Positions 37,885-48,268 are shown, numbered from the stretch's first letter. The stretch is DNA of 58,067 nt from Jaenimonas drosophilae (GCA_030849065.1 JASAON010001564.1:1-58067); one strand, 5' to 3'. The notes: generated by a model from the sequence alone, not told the origin. Numbers and translations are program-made.

Positions 37885-38492
37885 CTTGGCGTCCAACACT
37901 TTTTGTGTGTGTGTGTGTGTGTTGGTGTTATTATATAATGTACGTGGAGGTTGTTGTGTGTTGCGTTGGTCAACGACAGAGCAGTATAGTGGTGTTTACG
38001 TCCCAGCTAGACTCTGCACATCTTCGTCAGCCCGTGCTTTTTTTTTGTTGTTGTTGTTGGTGTTGTTATTTGCCCTCGTGTGTTGTGTTGTGTATGAGCA
38101 AAAGAGGTGTGGAAGATTCAAGAATGCAGCACAAGTCAACGAATGATTGAGGGCGGGAGATCCAAACAAACAGACGCAAGCAACGAGTGGGATGAGAAAC
38201 GGTGGGTTTTTCTGCGCCGCAACGCACCGTCGCTCACCCCACCCGCGCCATCATCTCAATCAGCCAAGACCACTCACGCCCACATTCCCACCACGAACGT
38301 TGTTGCACACTCATCTTCACTTCACACGCAAATATTTGCGAGTGTTCGTGCGGCGTACATGGTTGCGTGAGAATGTGGTGGCTGACATGAAAGAGATGAT
38401 GCATGTGTCTTGTAGGATTAGGATTGTGTGTGTTTTGTTTGTGTTGTTGTATGTGTGCTTGAAAATGTATGTGGAGGAACGATGAAACACGC
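37885..38492. other. Spacer between cyclin and SWIM genes
   Basis: Has a GT run (37904-37921), a T run near 38038-38046 and (TTG)n near 38048-38057. No gene is supported. Confidence 0.6.
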
Positions 38493-40001
38493 TCATCGAA
38501 TCCTCGCGCTTCGTGAATCTCCCGCACCGCTGCCGCCCTCCTTCTTTCGTTTGCCATCATCTCCACGACGCTTGCGGTGCCGCTCGCCATCTCCGCCGCT
38601 GTGTTCTGCGCTGCCGGATCGTTGACGTTTGGCATGGCGCTCCTTCTCCTCACGCCGTCTGCGTTTCTGCACCTCACGAAGATCTTCAAATTCCATGTTT
38701 TCATAAGGATTCGCCACGGGCACAAATGGTTGTGGTACGTGCAGTTGTTGTTGTTGTTGTTGTTGCTGTTGTTGGGGAGCAGGAAGCTGCGGAGGCATCG
38801 AGGGAAGAGGAAAGCCGCTCACCGCCACGCTCGGAAGCGTTGCGGGGATGGAGGGCATAGCAGCCATGCGATCAGCAGTTGTTGTTGTGGTTGTTGTTGT
38901 TGTTGGCGAGAAGGGGGAGATAGACGGGGCAGCATCTGGCAACATGGGTGAAGAGATGGATGGCAGTTGGCCACCTTGTGGACCCTTCACGAGACGTGCA
39001 ATCTGCACCACCGATGAGCTTGCATCTCTGCAAAAACTGGCGTATGTGTGCTCCACCATCGCCATCTCCTCGGCACGCACACCAAAACACCGCCACCAGC
39101 CCTTTGGCAGCTCCACGAGCGGATCTGCTGTGGCTTGAATGGCGCACACACCCAAGAGTGCGGCAGAAGCATTCAACACGAGCTCCGCGCAACGTGGTAC
39201 ATCATTGATCCAACACACGGCGCGGCTGATCCATCTCTTGTAGGCCTCCGTAGCCTTGCCCGTGGCAGGGTCGTAGCCCTCCACGAGTGTGTTGAGAAAG
39301 AGGATGGCGTGTTTGATGGGGCACTCCACGAAAACATGAAAACCAAGTTGGTGCAACAAGATTGTTTCTGCCTCACTCACACAGGCCTTAAAATCTTCGT
39401 AGTACTCTGGTGGTGGCCGAAGGAGGTCGTTGACTGGCACCCCACAACGCCGCTCACTGAGACGCACAAACACACCAACAACGTGGGAGATGCGCACCCC
39501 AGGATCTTCCATCTTGGCCGCCACGAGCACACAGGCCGCGGCAAGGAAGGAGACATCATTATGCTCCATCACGTGTGCCACACACACCTCCATCGGTGCG
39601 AAGAGGTCGTGCAACGGGTGAAGGCTGGAGCGCACACTCTTCTCAGCCGGTTCAACGTAGGCCACACGTTGAGATGAATGTGCAGGAGGTACATCGCACG
39701 TCCACCGCTGTTCGGGTGCAGAAGAAGAGGTTGGGTCTGCTGCTGCGGAGGTGGAGGAGGAGGAGGATGGCAGCTGCGACGTCGTGGATGTGCTGTTGTT
39801 GTTGTTGTTGTTTGTGGTGGTGTTTGTGTAGTGAGCTCGGAAGTCACGATCAACGGCGTGCTGAAAGCGTTGGAAGAGCGTGGCGGCGCGGTACCCGACT
39901 GACGGTGTGGTGCCCAACAAAATACATCCGCTACGGATGAGGTCAGCGCCGTATGCGGTGTAGGCCTGACGTGCTGCAGAATGAGTGCCAGAGTGTGCCA
40001 T
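38493..40001 (-). CDS. L-type cyclin
   Basis: 502 residues, ATG start. The first cyclin fold includes GTTPSVGYRAATLFQRF (about 30-46), FLAAACVLVAAKMEDPGVRISHVVGVFVRL (about 152-181) and AETILLHQLGFHVFVECP (about 211-228). The second fold covers about 230-330. Between the first two helices lies an Asn/Ser/Thr-rich insert of about 80 residues. The C-terminal 170 residues contain poly-Thr, poly-Gln (ten Gln) and an Arg/Glu/Lys/Ser-rich tail resembling the RS region of cyclin L. In trypanosomes the L-type cyclin CYC12 partners CRK9, needed for Pol II CTD phosphorylation and spliced-leader trans-splicing. Orthology to that protein is likely but not proven. Confidence 0.8.
   Translation of the reverse strand: MAHSGTHSAARQAYTAYGADLIRSGCILLGTTPSVGYRAATLFQRFQHAVDRDFRAHYTNTTTNNNNNNSTSTTSQLPSSSSSTSAAADPTSSSAPEQRWTCDVPPAHSSQRVAYVEPAEKSVRSSLHPLHDLFAPMEVCVAHVMEHNDVSFLAAACVLVAAKMEDPGVRISHVVGVFVRLSERRCGVPVNDLLRPPPEYYEDFKACVSEAETILLHQLGFHVFVECPIKHAILFLNTLVEGYDPATGKATEAYKRWISRAVCWINDVPRCAELVLNASAALLGVCAIQATADPLVELPKGWWRCFGVRAEEMAMVEHTYASFCRDASSSVVQIARLVKGPQGGQLPSISSPMLPDAAPSISPFSPTTTTTTTTTADRMAAMPSIPATLPSVAVSGFPLPSMPPQLPAPQQQQQQQQQQLHVPQPFVPVANPYENMEFEDLREVQKRRRREEKERHAKRQRSGSAEHSGGDGERHRKRRGDDGKRKKEGGSGAGDSRSARIR
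38744..38773 (-). repeat. In-frame (CAA)n microsatellite encoding poly-Gln
   Basis: A TTG run on the plus strand with one CTG interruption encodes ten Gln in the cyclin C-terminal region. Confidence 0.85.
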
Positions 40002-40312
40002 GTTGGCCTAGTTTGTGTGTGTGTGTGTGTTCTAAAGAGAAGCTCCCACACTGAAGGGGAGGTATGTGGTGCTACAACAACATGATGATGGAAGTGAAGA
40101 AGTTGTAGCTCTCATCAAACTCATAAACACATAGATGCAGCCGAGATGATGATCATCAAGTACATTGAATGAAAATGTTTTCTGGTACTTGCCCCCAACA
40201 CGTCCACGTTATGCATGGAGGGTACGAACAAGACGAAGATGATGATGATGATGATGATGATGGATCTGCATCTACTGGCACACGTGTGGTGAGATGGGAT
40301 TAGCGCACAATG
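40002..40312. other. Spacer between saposin-like and cyclin genes
   Basis: Dominated by a (GAT)n run (40238-40262) plus a GT run at 40014-40030. No gene is seen. Confidence 0.6.
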
Positions 40313-41272
40313 CTACAGCGCATCAAAATCCTCGCCATCATCCGCAGGAGCCACGGGTGCCTCTGTGGCCTGTTGCTCATCGCGTGCAATTCTCTCCTGA
40401 AGGCCCTCTTGGCGGAGAATGGCGTCGCGCAAATCGTTGAACTCATCATCCGATAAATCCGCCACGTTGGGATCGAGCTCAATGAGCCTCTCACGATCAC
40501 CGCGTGCGAGGGCATCGAGGAAGACTTTCATCTCCTCACGTGAGTATACGTCTGCCTCGTTGCCCTCCTCTCGCATCGAAGAAACGGTGCGCTCCATCTC
40601 CATCTCCTTCGCATCAATCTCTTCCTCACGGTCGGCCACGATCTCAGCGAGCAGCGACGGCTTCTTGTTGATGGCCTTGGCTAGTTTGGCACCATGTTCC
40701 TGCAGGTTGCGGCAAATGTTGGCCTTCTCACAGGTTTTGTGATAGAGCTCCTCGTAGAGCTCCTTGCTTGCCAGGTCCTTGAACTTTTTGGAAGCGTGCA
40801 GAATGAGCGAGGTCAACGAATCCATCGTGGAGCTCTCCATCAACTCTTCACAAATGTGTGCCGTGGTGCTACACGTACGCTTGCAACGTAGTGGCTTTTG
40901 CAGGAGGCCCAGCTCCAGGCCCACATTGCCTTGCTCATCCGAGGAGTTCTTCAGAACCAAGGAACGCACCCACTCACCCACTTCATGGAATGGATTGCAC
41001 AGATTCTCCAGCACATCGAGCAAGACATCCTCAGTGAGATCGAGATGATGTTCCTGGAGGTTCAGCATGCCATGATGGGAGACGCGCAAGGCGGAGTGGA
41101 GCGCGATGCGGCACACACCACAGGCCATACCCTTCTGCACAATGGTGGTGAAGGGGGGAAGCAGCTTGGCCTTGGCGGTCGCGGCCTCGGCTCCACTCGA
41201 GATGATCATCATGGCACACACACTCACCACGAGCAGCATCATTGATGTACGCATGAAAGCCACACGAGCCAT
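40313..41272 (-). CDS. Secreted/ER protein with saposin-like (canopy-type) cysteine domain
   Basis: 319 residues from the ATG at 41272; the frame opens at a TTG 15 bases earlier. Residues 1 to about 30 form a signal peptide (hydrophobic MMLLVVSVCAMMIISSGAEA). The mature part begins with Cys-x2-Cys (MACGVCRIALHSAL) and has further Cys at the CNPFHEV, LRCKRTC, ICEELM, KTCEKANIC positions. This is the six-cysteine helical arrangement of saposin-B/canopy-like ER proteins. A long acidic, Glu/Met/Arg-rich helical tail (about 210-290) and an Asp/Glu-rich end follow. The end is not KDEL. Canopy proteins assist folding of membrane receptors. Role here is inferred from the fold pattern only. Confidence 0.6.
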   Translation of the reverse strand: MARVAFMRTSMMLLVVSVCAMMIISSGAEAATAKAKLLPPFTTIVQKGMACGVCRIALHSALRVSHHGMLNLQEHHLDLTEDVLLDVLENLCNPFHEVGEWVRSLVLKNSSDEQGNVGLELGLLQKPLRCKRTCSTTAHICEELMESSTMDSLTSLILHASKKFKDLASKELYEELYHKTCEKANICRNLQEHGAKLAKAINKKPSLLAEIVADREEEIDAKEMEMERTVSSMREEGNEADVYSREEMKVFLDALARGDRERLIELDPNVADLSDDEFNDLRDAILRQEGLQERIARDEQQATEAPVAPADDGEDFDAL

Positions 41273-41613
41273 TTGTTGCTGCTCCAAGATGAGGGTTAAG
41301 TATATGAATGTATGTATGTGTGTGTGTGTGTGTGTTGAGGCAACAACAAGGACACGCCAGATGAAGATGTAGGTACGAATCTATTCTATGGGCAAAACAC
41401 AAGAAGCACCAACGAACAAAGACGAAACATTAATGGCCGGGACATCCATGCGTTTCCAACAACAACAACATACGACGATGATAGCGGCAAGAGATGAAGA
41501 TGGCTTAACGTGTTGGGCAAAAGAAGATTCGCCAACATGAAGATGATGTGGAGAGAGGAGAGACAGACTATCAGCCTCTCGATGATGTGTGTATGTGTGT
41601 GTGTGTGTTGCAA
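41273..41613. other. Spacer between FAD oxidoreductase and saposin-like genes
   Basis: GT repeats (41318-41336, 41590-41607) and CAA-rich stretches only. No coding signal is seen. Confidence 0.6.
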
Positions 41614-43671
41614 CTACTTGAATAAGGAGCGGGCCTGCATATCCAGCTCGGTGCTTCGCTGTGCTGAGCTGAGTGCCGCCTCCTTCTGCTTGGATGCTTC
41701 ATAGGAATTCACGAGTGCTTGCATGTTGTAGTGTTGTTGGTGTTGGTCGTGCAGCACCTCCTCGTCATCCAGCGCATCAAAAAAGTTGGCGAAGATGAAG
41801 TTGCGCACCCACTCCGGCACGTTGTCGCGGCGTGCGAGCTTGATGGCCTCTCGATTGATGTAGTGATTCATGGGCTCCATCTTGCGCATGAGGATGGTCT
41901 CTGCCTCATGTAGGCGGTTGAAGATGGAGCGCGGGTTGGTATCATGAATCTGCTTCGCCACCATGTGGCTGAGACGGTTGGTGCTGAAGGGATTCACGGC
42001 AAAGTGAAGCATCTCCGATGGTGCTGATGATGATGATGATGAAGAGAATGTGTTGGGAAGTTGGCCATTCAAGAGCATCTGCAGCTGCTCCTCCACGACC
42101 GCTGTGCGTGATGAGGGAAGAGCACTGCCAACGGGCATGTTCGTCTTCTTGATGGTGTTGGTGGTGGCTCCATCTTCACTTGTGATGGTGAGCTGACGTT
42201 GGTAGTGCGCATGATCTTCTTCCAGCAACACCTCCGCCTGCAGCTCCACGAGCTTCGCCAGAATCTTTCCCGCACCCGGTGCAAAGTCAGCGGCGCTATC
42301 ACCAAATCCGCAACACACAAAGTTGTTGAAGGCACCGCCACAGTGGTCAATGAAGGGTAGGCCATCTGGAGTGAAGGAACGACGATAGCGTTGTACGTGA
42401 GGCTCTGCAACACATGATGATGATGATGATGAAGATCCAAGTAGCTTTTCGCTCCACGCTGGCAGAGCAACCCCAGACGCCACTTGGATGTTGGCCGCGA
42501 GCTTCTCCAGCATCGCGCTCCGTGTGGTGGTGCCATGAATATTCTCCACTGACATGAGCCCACTGATGCGATACTCAGGGCGGTGGCCATCTCCGACACG
42601 TCGTGCAAAACCACGCAAGCCACATCGCTCACTCAGCTGTGTCAAGGAGGCACCACCAACCGCATCATGATGATCATCAACACCAGGAAAGAGGGAGGCC
42701 AGGGCCTTCTCCAACGCGTCTGGCAGCGCACACGTCTGTGGGAAGATGGCCGACCAACCCGTTAAGCCAATAATGGGCAGAGGCGTGGAGCTGCGCGCGA
42801 CGTGGCTCGTCTCGGCACCCGCGGCGAGCACCACCACATCAAATCGGTGGTGTGAGGTGACGATCTCATTGGTTTTTGTTGGATGAGGTCGTACCGTTGT
42901 GAGGCTTTGCGCGCTCTCCACGTCGTACCTGAGGTGTGTTTGGCAGCCAAGCACGCGCTCCCCCAGGACGAAGCGAACGTTGTAGCGCTCGGCACAGATG
43001 CGCGCCACACCACGCGTCCAGCCAACCGGATCAATCATCATCGGGGAAGGATGTGCGGTATGTGTGGGCTGCCACACCAACGACCGCGTCTGGGATGATG
43101 ATGATGATGGTGACGAGGTGCGTGGCTCCACGCGACCAACCTGCACATGTTGCGTGAGGATGTGCGCCTGGAGCTCAGGGTGCTCCCTCTGCATCTCCTG
43201 CACCACCGCCACACTCAGGCAGCTGAGGTTGTCGGAGAATCGGCTGACCTCATCACGGCTTTGTTGGCTGCGATGTCGGCCAACAAGCCAACGCATAAAA
43301 GATGGATCCATCATGGCGGGAAAGAGGCCACGACGCATCGCAACATCCGGGCACGCAGCAGAAGAGATGCTCTTCATCACCTCCAGCGCCAAGTTAGACT
43401 GCACAAGTGGGGGATGTTGTTGAAGGCCAACACCAACCATTGGGCTGCAGCACTGCGTTTCATCGCCCGCGGCGATCTCCGACAAGGCGTCGAAGACAAC
43501 AACGCGAAATCCGAGGCGGGCGAGCTCGTAGGCGGCATGAACGCCCGCGATGCCGCTGCCAACAACGGCGGCAGATGGGGGTGAGAGGTCCAGGTGCTGC
43601 AAAACATCATCGGTGCTGGTTGGTGAAGAAGATGCAGCAGGTGCAGATCGTGAAGATGTCGTGTTGCCCAT
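41614..43671 (-). CDS. FAD-dependent oxidoreductase (DAO family) with N-myristoylation-type start
   Basis: 685 residues, ATG start. The N terminus MGNTTSSR fits the N-myristoylation consensus (Gly2, small residue at 6), suggesting membrane attachment. The dinucleotide-binding fold begins at about residue 34 with AVVGSGIAGVHAAYELARLG (GxGxxG at 38-43) and an acidic residue at the end of strand 2 (VVVFD). The substrate/FAD part extends to about 510, ending in the typical GLPFIDHCGGAFNNFVCCGFGDSAADFAPGAG segment that closes the FAD site. A helical C-terminal extension of about 170 residues, Met/Asn/Gln-rich, is not part of the family. Amine or amino-acid oxidation is the usual chemistry. The substrate is not predictable. 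Three Ser/Thr tracts are encoded by TCA repeats. Confidence 0.8.
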   Translation of the reverse strand: MGNTTSSRSAPAASSSPTSTDDVLQHLDLSPPSAAVVGSGIAGVHAAYELARLGFRVVVFDALSEIAAGDETQCCSPMVGVGLQQHPPLVQSNLALEVMKSISSAACPDVAMRRGLFPAMMDPSFMRWLVGRHRSQQSRDEVSRFSDNLSCLSVAVVQEMQREHPELQAHILTQHVQVGRVEPRTSSPSSSSSQTRSLVWQPTHTAHPSPMMIDPVGWTRGVARICAERYNVRFVLGERVLGCQTHLRYDVESAQSLTTVRPHPTKTNEIVTSHHRFDVVVLAAGAETSHVARSSTPLPIIGLTGWSAIFPQTCALPDALEKALASLFPGVDDHHDAVGGASLTQLSERCGLRGFARRVGDGHRPEYRISGLMSVENIHGTTTRSAMLEKLAANIQVASGVALPAWSEKLLGSSSSSSSCVAEPHVQRYRRSFTPDGLPFIDHCGGAFNNFVCCGFGDSAADFAPGAGKILAKLVELQAEVLLEEDHAHYQRQLTITSEDGATTNTIKKTNMPVGSALPSSRTAVVEEQLQMLLNGQLPNTFSSSSSSSAPSEMLHFAVNPFSTNRLSHMVAKQIHDTNPRSIFNRLHEAETILMRKMEPMNHYINREAIKLARRDNVPEWVRNFIFANFFDALDDEEVLHDQHQQHYNMQALVNSYEASKQKEAALSSAQRSTELDMQARSLFK

Positions 43672-43930
43672 TCGTTGCTACGGTATCAATTTGGTGGATC
43701 AATGGTGATGTGGCGAGATGCAGAAAGAATGAGGGAGGAGAGGGGCGTAGTGCCACACAAGAACCGCGAACTACTCTCCAGCCTCTAACCTACAACCATG
43801 AAGATGAAGATGAAGATGAAGAAGATAGGTAGCACATTATATCTGGAGCACGTGCATCAACATCAGGAACATTGTGCGTACGATCTTGGTTGTCACATTA
43901 CTCGACTTGATTAAAACCCCAACATTCATC

Positions 43931-43962
<32 letters not shown>

Positions 43963-44001
43963 CATCATGAATGAAGAACGCGTGAGCAGCATCGTTGGTA
44001 T
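43672..44001. other. Spacer between helicase and FAD oxidoreductase genes
   Basis: Contains GAAGAT repeats (43798-43826) and a long (CAT)n run (43925-43969). No gene is seen. Confidence 0.6.
43925..43969. repeat. (CAT)n microsatellite downstream of the helicase gene
   Basis: About 15 units with one CAC interruption, in the presumed 3' untranslated region of the DEAH helicase mRNA. Confidence 0.9.
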
Positions 44002-46074
44002 TTACTGGGCCAACTTTAGGAAGGCTGGTGCCGCATCCTTCAGCCACTCCTCCTGCACCACCGCAACATCCTTCATGAATCGTTTCGTTGTACGCACGAC
44101 GCTGTTGAAGACGACCAAGGCCGGCTTCTTGCGCGCAGTGAAGAGCACACTTGATGGATGTACGTGGAGTGGCAGTTGGCCAACAATGGATTGATATAAC
44201 CCCAACTTTGCATTGAAGAAGGCGGCTTGCAGAAAATAGCCGAAACAGAGCGCACGTCGAAGCAGCTCAAAATCCATGAGTTTGGGTGTTCCGCGTGTTT
44301 CGTCATCGCGAAGTTGTGAATGTGATGATGAAGATGGTTTGCCATGTTCGTTCTCATCCTCCTCCTCTGCATCTCGTGCACGCTTCCACCCTGGTGCCCG
44401 CAGCTGGCCCAGCAAGGATGGCGGAATCAAGGCCTTCATCAGCTCCGCATCCTCTTTTTCATTCAAGATGGCGCTGAGTTGCGTCATGACATCCTCCGCC
44501 TTCAGCATTTGCCGATGGCTAATCCCATTCGTCTCACACCAACTCGAGCGTTGATCCTTCCCCACACGTCTGTAGGCGTGGTACATGCTCAGCAAGGTGG
44601 CATGATCTCCCGCCGATTTGCTAAACGTCATGCGGCACTGATCGGCCCCGCCACGCTTATCCTTCGACGTCAGGAACATGTTTTCCGTGTTGGTCAGCGC
44701 CACGACGGTGATGGCATCGCGCCCAACCCCGAGCGCCTTGCCAGCGAGCAACACCATGGCCGACATCGGTTCAATGGGGAAGTCTGTGAGGCGCATGCCG
44801 AGTGCGGTGATACGTCCGTCACGGTTGAGGGCCTGCAACAGCATCAACGTCTCTTCCGCCTTGGCCACGGCAGCAGGTCGTGGCATATCCATAAACTCAA
44901 AGCTGAGAATATCGTGAATGTGAAGGCTCTTCATTTGCAACACAACGCTAATGAGGCTGCTGCGGCAAATCTCTGGAGTGGTGTTCTCGGCCAAGCCCTC
45001 GAATGCGTTGGCGGTGTAGAGGCGGAAACATTTGCCGGCCGTCATGCGGCCCGCACGACCAGCACGTTGCGTGGCCTGTGCGCGGCTCACATCAACTTCC
45101 GTCAGGGCCTCCATCCCACTTTTGCTGTTGTAAAATTTGGCCTTCACGACGCCTGCATCCACGACGTACTTGATACCCTCCACCGTGATGGAGGTCTCGG
45201 CGATGTTGGTGGCGAGGATGATCTTGCGCTCCTGACGTGGGGCGGGCTCAAACACACGAAGTTGTTGCTCGTAGGGCATGGCGGAGTAGAGGGTCAGAAC
45301 ACAGAAGTCGGGCACATCGTTGGGCAAGGCCTTCATACGTGCCTCGAGGATGCGCTTGGCATCCTCAATCTCCTCCTGGCCCGTCAGGAAGCACAAGACG
45401 TCTCCGGCTTCTTCGTGTTGATGGATCTGCAACACGGTGCTCACCGTGGCCTCCACGTAGTCGGCCTGTGGCTCAACGGTGTGCAGGATAGATACAGGAT
45501 GCGTGCGGCCATGCACGACGCCAATCGGGGCGTTCCACCAAAATTGCGAAAACTGATCGGCGTTGAGGGTGGCTGACATCACGACGATCTTCAAGGACGG
45601 CCCACGACGTCGCGCAATGGCCTTGAGCAAACCAAAGAGTACATCCCCATGCAAGGTACGTTCGTGGGCTTCATCCAAAATGATGCAGCTGTACTTTTGC
45701 AAGTCTGCGTCAGCCTGGATCTCACGAAGAAGAATACCATCCGTCAGGAATTTGATGCGTGTGTGCGGACCACAGGTATCATCGAAACGAACGGCGTAGC
45801 CCACTTCACCACCCACACGCCCGCCACGTTGTTTGGCCACATGACGTGCAATACTGACGGCAGCCACACGACGTGGTTGGGTGCATCCAACGATGCCACG
45901 CGTGTTGGCATCCTCACGCTTGGCCACGAGCTCATCAAAAATGTACTGCGGCACCTGTGTTGTTTTGCCAGATCCGGTTTCTCCCACTAAAATGATGGCT
46001 TGATGGCGGCGAATGAGACGTACAATGGCATCTTTGGCCTCGGCCACGGGCAGCAAGGTTGGCGATGCACTCAT
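44002..46074 (-). CDS. DEAH-box RNA helicase (DHX15/DHX35-like)
   Basis: 690 residues, ATG start. Motif I GETGSGKT (31-38), motif Ia TQPRRVAA, motif II DEAH (134-137), motif III SAT (167-169), and motif VI QRAGRAGR near residue 340 are all present. The winged-helix, HA2 and OB-fold regions follow, the last with the family-typical VHPSSVLF. The protein starts directly before motif I, so it lacks the long N-terminal extensions of Prp2/16/22 and most resembles PRP43/DHX15 or DHX35. These act in spliceosome disassembly, ribosome biogenesis or related RNA remodelling. A basic Ser-rich insert (about 565-590) separates HA2 and the OB-fold. An acceptor with a leader of about 136 bases lies upstream (AG at 46212-46211). 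Confidence 0.9.
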   Translation of the reverse strand: MSASPTLLPVAEAKDAIVRLIRRHQAIILVGETGSGKTTQVPQYIFDELVAKREDANTRGIVGCTQPRRVAAVSIARHVAKQRGGRVGGEVGYAVRFDDTCGPHTRIKFLTDGILLREIQADADLQKYSCIILDEAHERTLHGDVLFGLLKAIARRRGPSLKIVVMSATLNADQFSQFWWNAPIGVVHGRTHPVSILHTVEPQADYVEATVSTVLQIHQHEEAGDVLCFLTGQEEIEDAKRILEARMKALPNDVPDFCVLTLYSAMPYEQQLRVFEPAPRQERKIILATNIAETSITVEGIKYVVDAGVVKAKFYNSKSGMEALTEVDVSRAQATQRAGRAGRMTAGKCFRLYTANAFEGLAENTTPEICRSSLISVVLQMKSLHIHDILSFEFMDMPRPAAVAKAEETLMLLQALNRDGRITALGMRLTDFPIEPMSAMVLLAGKALGVGRDAITVVALTNTENMFLTSKDKRGGADQCRMTFSKSAGDHATLLSMYHAYRRVGKDQRSSWCETNGISHRQMLKAEDVMTQLSAILNEKEDAELMKALIPPSLLGQLRAPGWKRARDAEEEDENEHGKPSSSSHSQLRDDETRGTPKLMDFELLRRALCFGYFLQAAFFNAKLGLYQSIVGQLPLHVHPSSVLFTARKKPALVVFNSVVRTTKRFMKDVAVVQEEWLKDAAPAFLKLAQ

Positions 46075-46514
46075 GTTGATGATGATGATGGCGTATCAAT
46101 GCTGCAAAAAGAGTGGTGCAAAAAGGATGCAGCCACACACACACACACGCACGGAATGGCTAATGGCAAGTTGTAGGGCTGCCACTGGCCTTCACCACAA
46201 TCACGACTACCTGCAAAAGCATGAAACAACAACAAGAAGAAACAAGAACCACGCAACTACTCAAACATCCACATGAAGATGGGCATATATCCAACGATAC
46301 AGTTGTACTAGGAGGAGGAGGTGGTGGGTGTGCTTCATTAGTGCTCGAAGCAGCATCGCACAGCAACGGTGGTTGTGGTGTGGTACGAAGCTCATCAGCA
46401 CAACAAAGATGCAGCACGTTTGGTCCATGGATGTGCAAGCATCATGAGCGAGCTCCTCCACTTACCACCTAACAACAACAACAACAACATCATCATCATC
46501 ATGGCCATCATTAC
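46075..46514 (-). other. Spacer with helicase splice acceptor
   Basis: The minus strand has CTTCTTGTTGTTGTTTCATGCTTTTGCAG, with the AG at 46212-46211. There are also CA repeats (46136-46150) and (CAT)n near 46488-46501. Short frames in this spacer lack support. Confidence 0.6.
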
Positions 46515-47231
46515 TTAGCTGCACAACGAGGCCAAATCACCACCAAAACCGTACGCGGCCGGCACAGAATCAAAAAAGTGCTGAAATTGGTAGGCCGAAT
46601 ACACGTGAAAAGGTATGTCAAGGGGCTGAAGACGCAGCCACTCCGCACGTGCAGCATCTCCGAGTGGTGTTTGTGCGCGCAACACCCGCGACAGGAGCTG
46701 GTGCCCTGGATAGGTGGCCTCACCCCACATCTCCGCCACGGCGAGGCCGAGGAAGATGGGCATCGAGCGTCCTTGCAGCCACGACGGAATACGGCGATGG
46801 CACACCTTCCAGAACACATATGTTGGCGGCACCACGAGGCATGCCGGGCCGAGCACCATTTGGTACTTCATGAATCGGTAGCTGATCCAGAACTTGCGCT
46901 CCTCCAACGTGGATGGAAGCTCATCATGAACGCAGATGCGTCTGCAGTTATCCATCAGCAGTTTGATGTTGCGTGTCTTCTCGCGGGCGTGGCGCTCGCT
47001 CGGGATGGAGATGAGTGGCACACGGTAGGAGAGCCCATCGGCACCGCTCCAGCTGTGCGTGGCGGGGTTGTACGTGCCTGGATGATCTTGCACCAACGTG
47101 GCAGCCTCAAAGGAGGTCTGTGCCTGGCCCGTGATGAGCTGCACAAAATCCGCCACGAAGGAGGCGCCGGCACTCGTCAGATCGAGCACTGACGGGATGT
47201 TGCTGCCGATGCCGGTGTTGTAGTGAGACAT
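46515..47231 (-). CDS. Two-segment membrane protein, family not recognised
   Basis: 238 residues from the ATG at 47231. The frame extends upstream to 47375 only through a His/Thr-rich CA-repeat and pyrimidine-tract reading. The first 60 residues are polar with Ser/Thr/Ala. A basic helix (HAREKTRNIKLLMDNCRRIC) is followed by two hydrophobic segments at about 124-142 (QMVLGPACLVVPPTYVFW) and 157-168. The C terminus is aromatic-rich (HVYSAYQFQHFFDSVPAAYGFGG). An AG lies about 30 bases upstream after CATCATTTC. The layout suggests a small inner-membrane or ER protein, perhaps a respiratory-complex or translocase accessory subunit. I have no specific evidence for either. Confidence 0.7.
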   Translation of the reverse strand: MSHYNTGIGSNIPSVLDLTSAGASFVADFVQLITGQAQTSFEAATLVQDHPGTYNPATHSWSGADGLSYRVPLISIPSERHAREKTRNIKLLMDNCRRICVHDELPSTLEERKFWISYRFMKYQMVLGPACLVVPPTYVFWKVCHRRIPSWLQGRSMPIFLGLAVAEMWGEATYPGHQLLSRVLRAQTPLGDAARAEWLRLQPLDIPFHVYSAYQFQHFFDSVPAAYGFGGDLASLCS

Positions 47232-48268
47232 GTGAAGCACGCAACACGTACGTAGGCTGAAATGATGTGGGAAGATTAGGTGATGATGAAGATGAAGAAC
47301 AAAAAAAACATGTTTGTGTGTGTGTGTATGTGTGTATGTGTATGTATCATCATGAGTGTTGTGATCGTGAACCATCTCAATTATGGTGGCAAATTTTCTT
47401 TTTTTTCTTCAACACAACCCAGAAGAGAGTCATACCCAAGAAAATCTTCGCCCGTATTCTACGTGAATGATAGCTTCACGTGCATCTCTCACGGAATCCT
47501 CTACGCATGCATCATCATCATCCTATGAAACAAGACGACGTGATGAGCCAATTTCGTTGGCCCCACAACACTCACAATCCAAAATGGCGCAGAGTTTTCT
47601 CTAAACCAAATGTATGTTGCATATAAATGCTCGTTGTTGGCGCACAAAAGAGCGGAGAAGATGGCAAAGAATCCTTTTTTTTCCTGACCGTTGGTATACA
47701 GCCACGGTGAGCTCCGTCTCTCCTCCGTTGATGATGTTGTTGTTTTCGTTTTATTATTGGTTTTGGTGCAACTCCTCGTCGCGAGAAGATGAGGCAGAGG
47801 TTGGCCTCCTCCATTACAGTCCAGTAGCAGCAGCACACATGGATGAAGCATCCATTCACGAATAACGTGTTGTTGTGCCACCTCTCTCACGACGTCATTT
47901 ACACCACAGAAAAAAAAAACTTAGAACAGTACGATAGAATCAATGTATATTTGTACGTTGATGATGTGTAGCCCATACTTACATCAACGCTCACAAAACA
48001 CAAGAAGATAAGAAACAATCACTGGCTGGGAATATTGACGGCGTTGAAGGGCGTCGTTTCACAAAAACCAGAAACATAAGCACTAGAAAGAAAAAAAAAG
48101 AACGTGTTTTGGTGTGTAGTTGGAGTGTTGGATGATGATGTTGGTGTGTTGGATGTTGGTTATGAATGTTGATGGGGCGAGGTGGTGGTGAGTCGTACGT
48201 TCATCGCCAACGTTTGTGTGTGTGTGTGTGTCTCTGTGTGCTCAGATGAGATGATCTCCTCGTCCACG
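47232..48268. other. 1.0 kb spacer between ferrochelatase and the membrane-protein gene
   Basis: Contains A tracts near 47299, 47912 and 48086-48100 and T-rich stretches near 47396-47408. A 129-codon minus-strand frame (47501-47890) ends in an ATC-repeat Met run and does not look coding. Confidence 0.55.

Noticed and set aside
47501..47890. 129-codon minus-strand frame
   Set aside because: It contains a Lys/Thr microsatellite-like stretch and ends in a Met run from ATC repeats. No acceptor fits its ATG.
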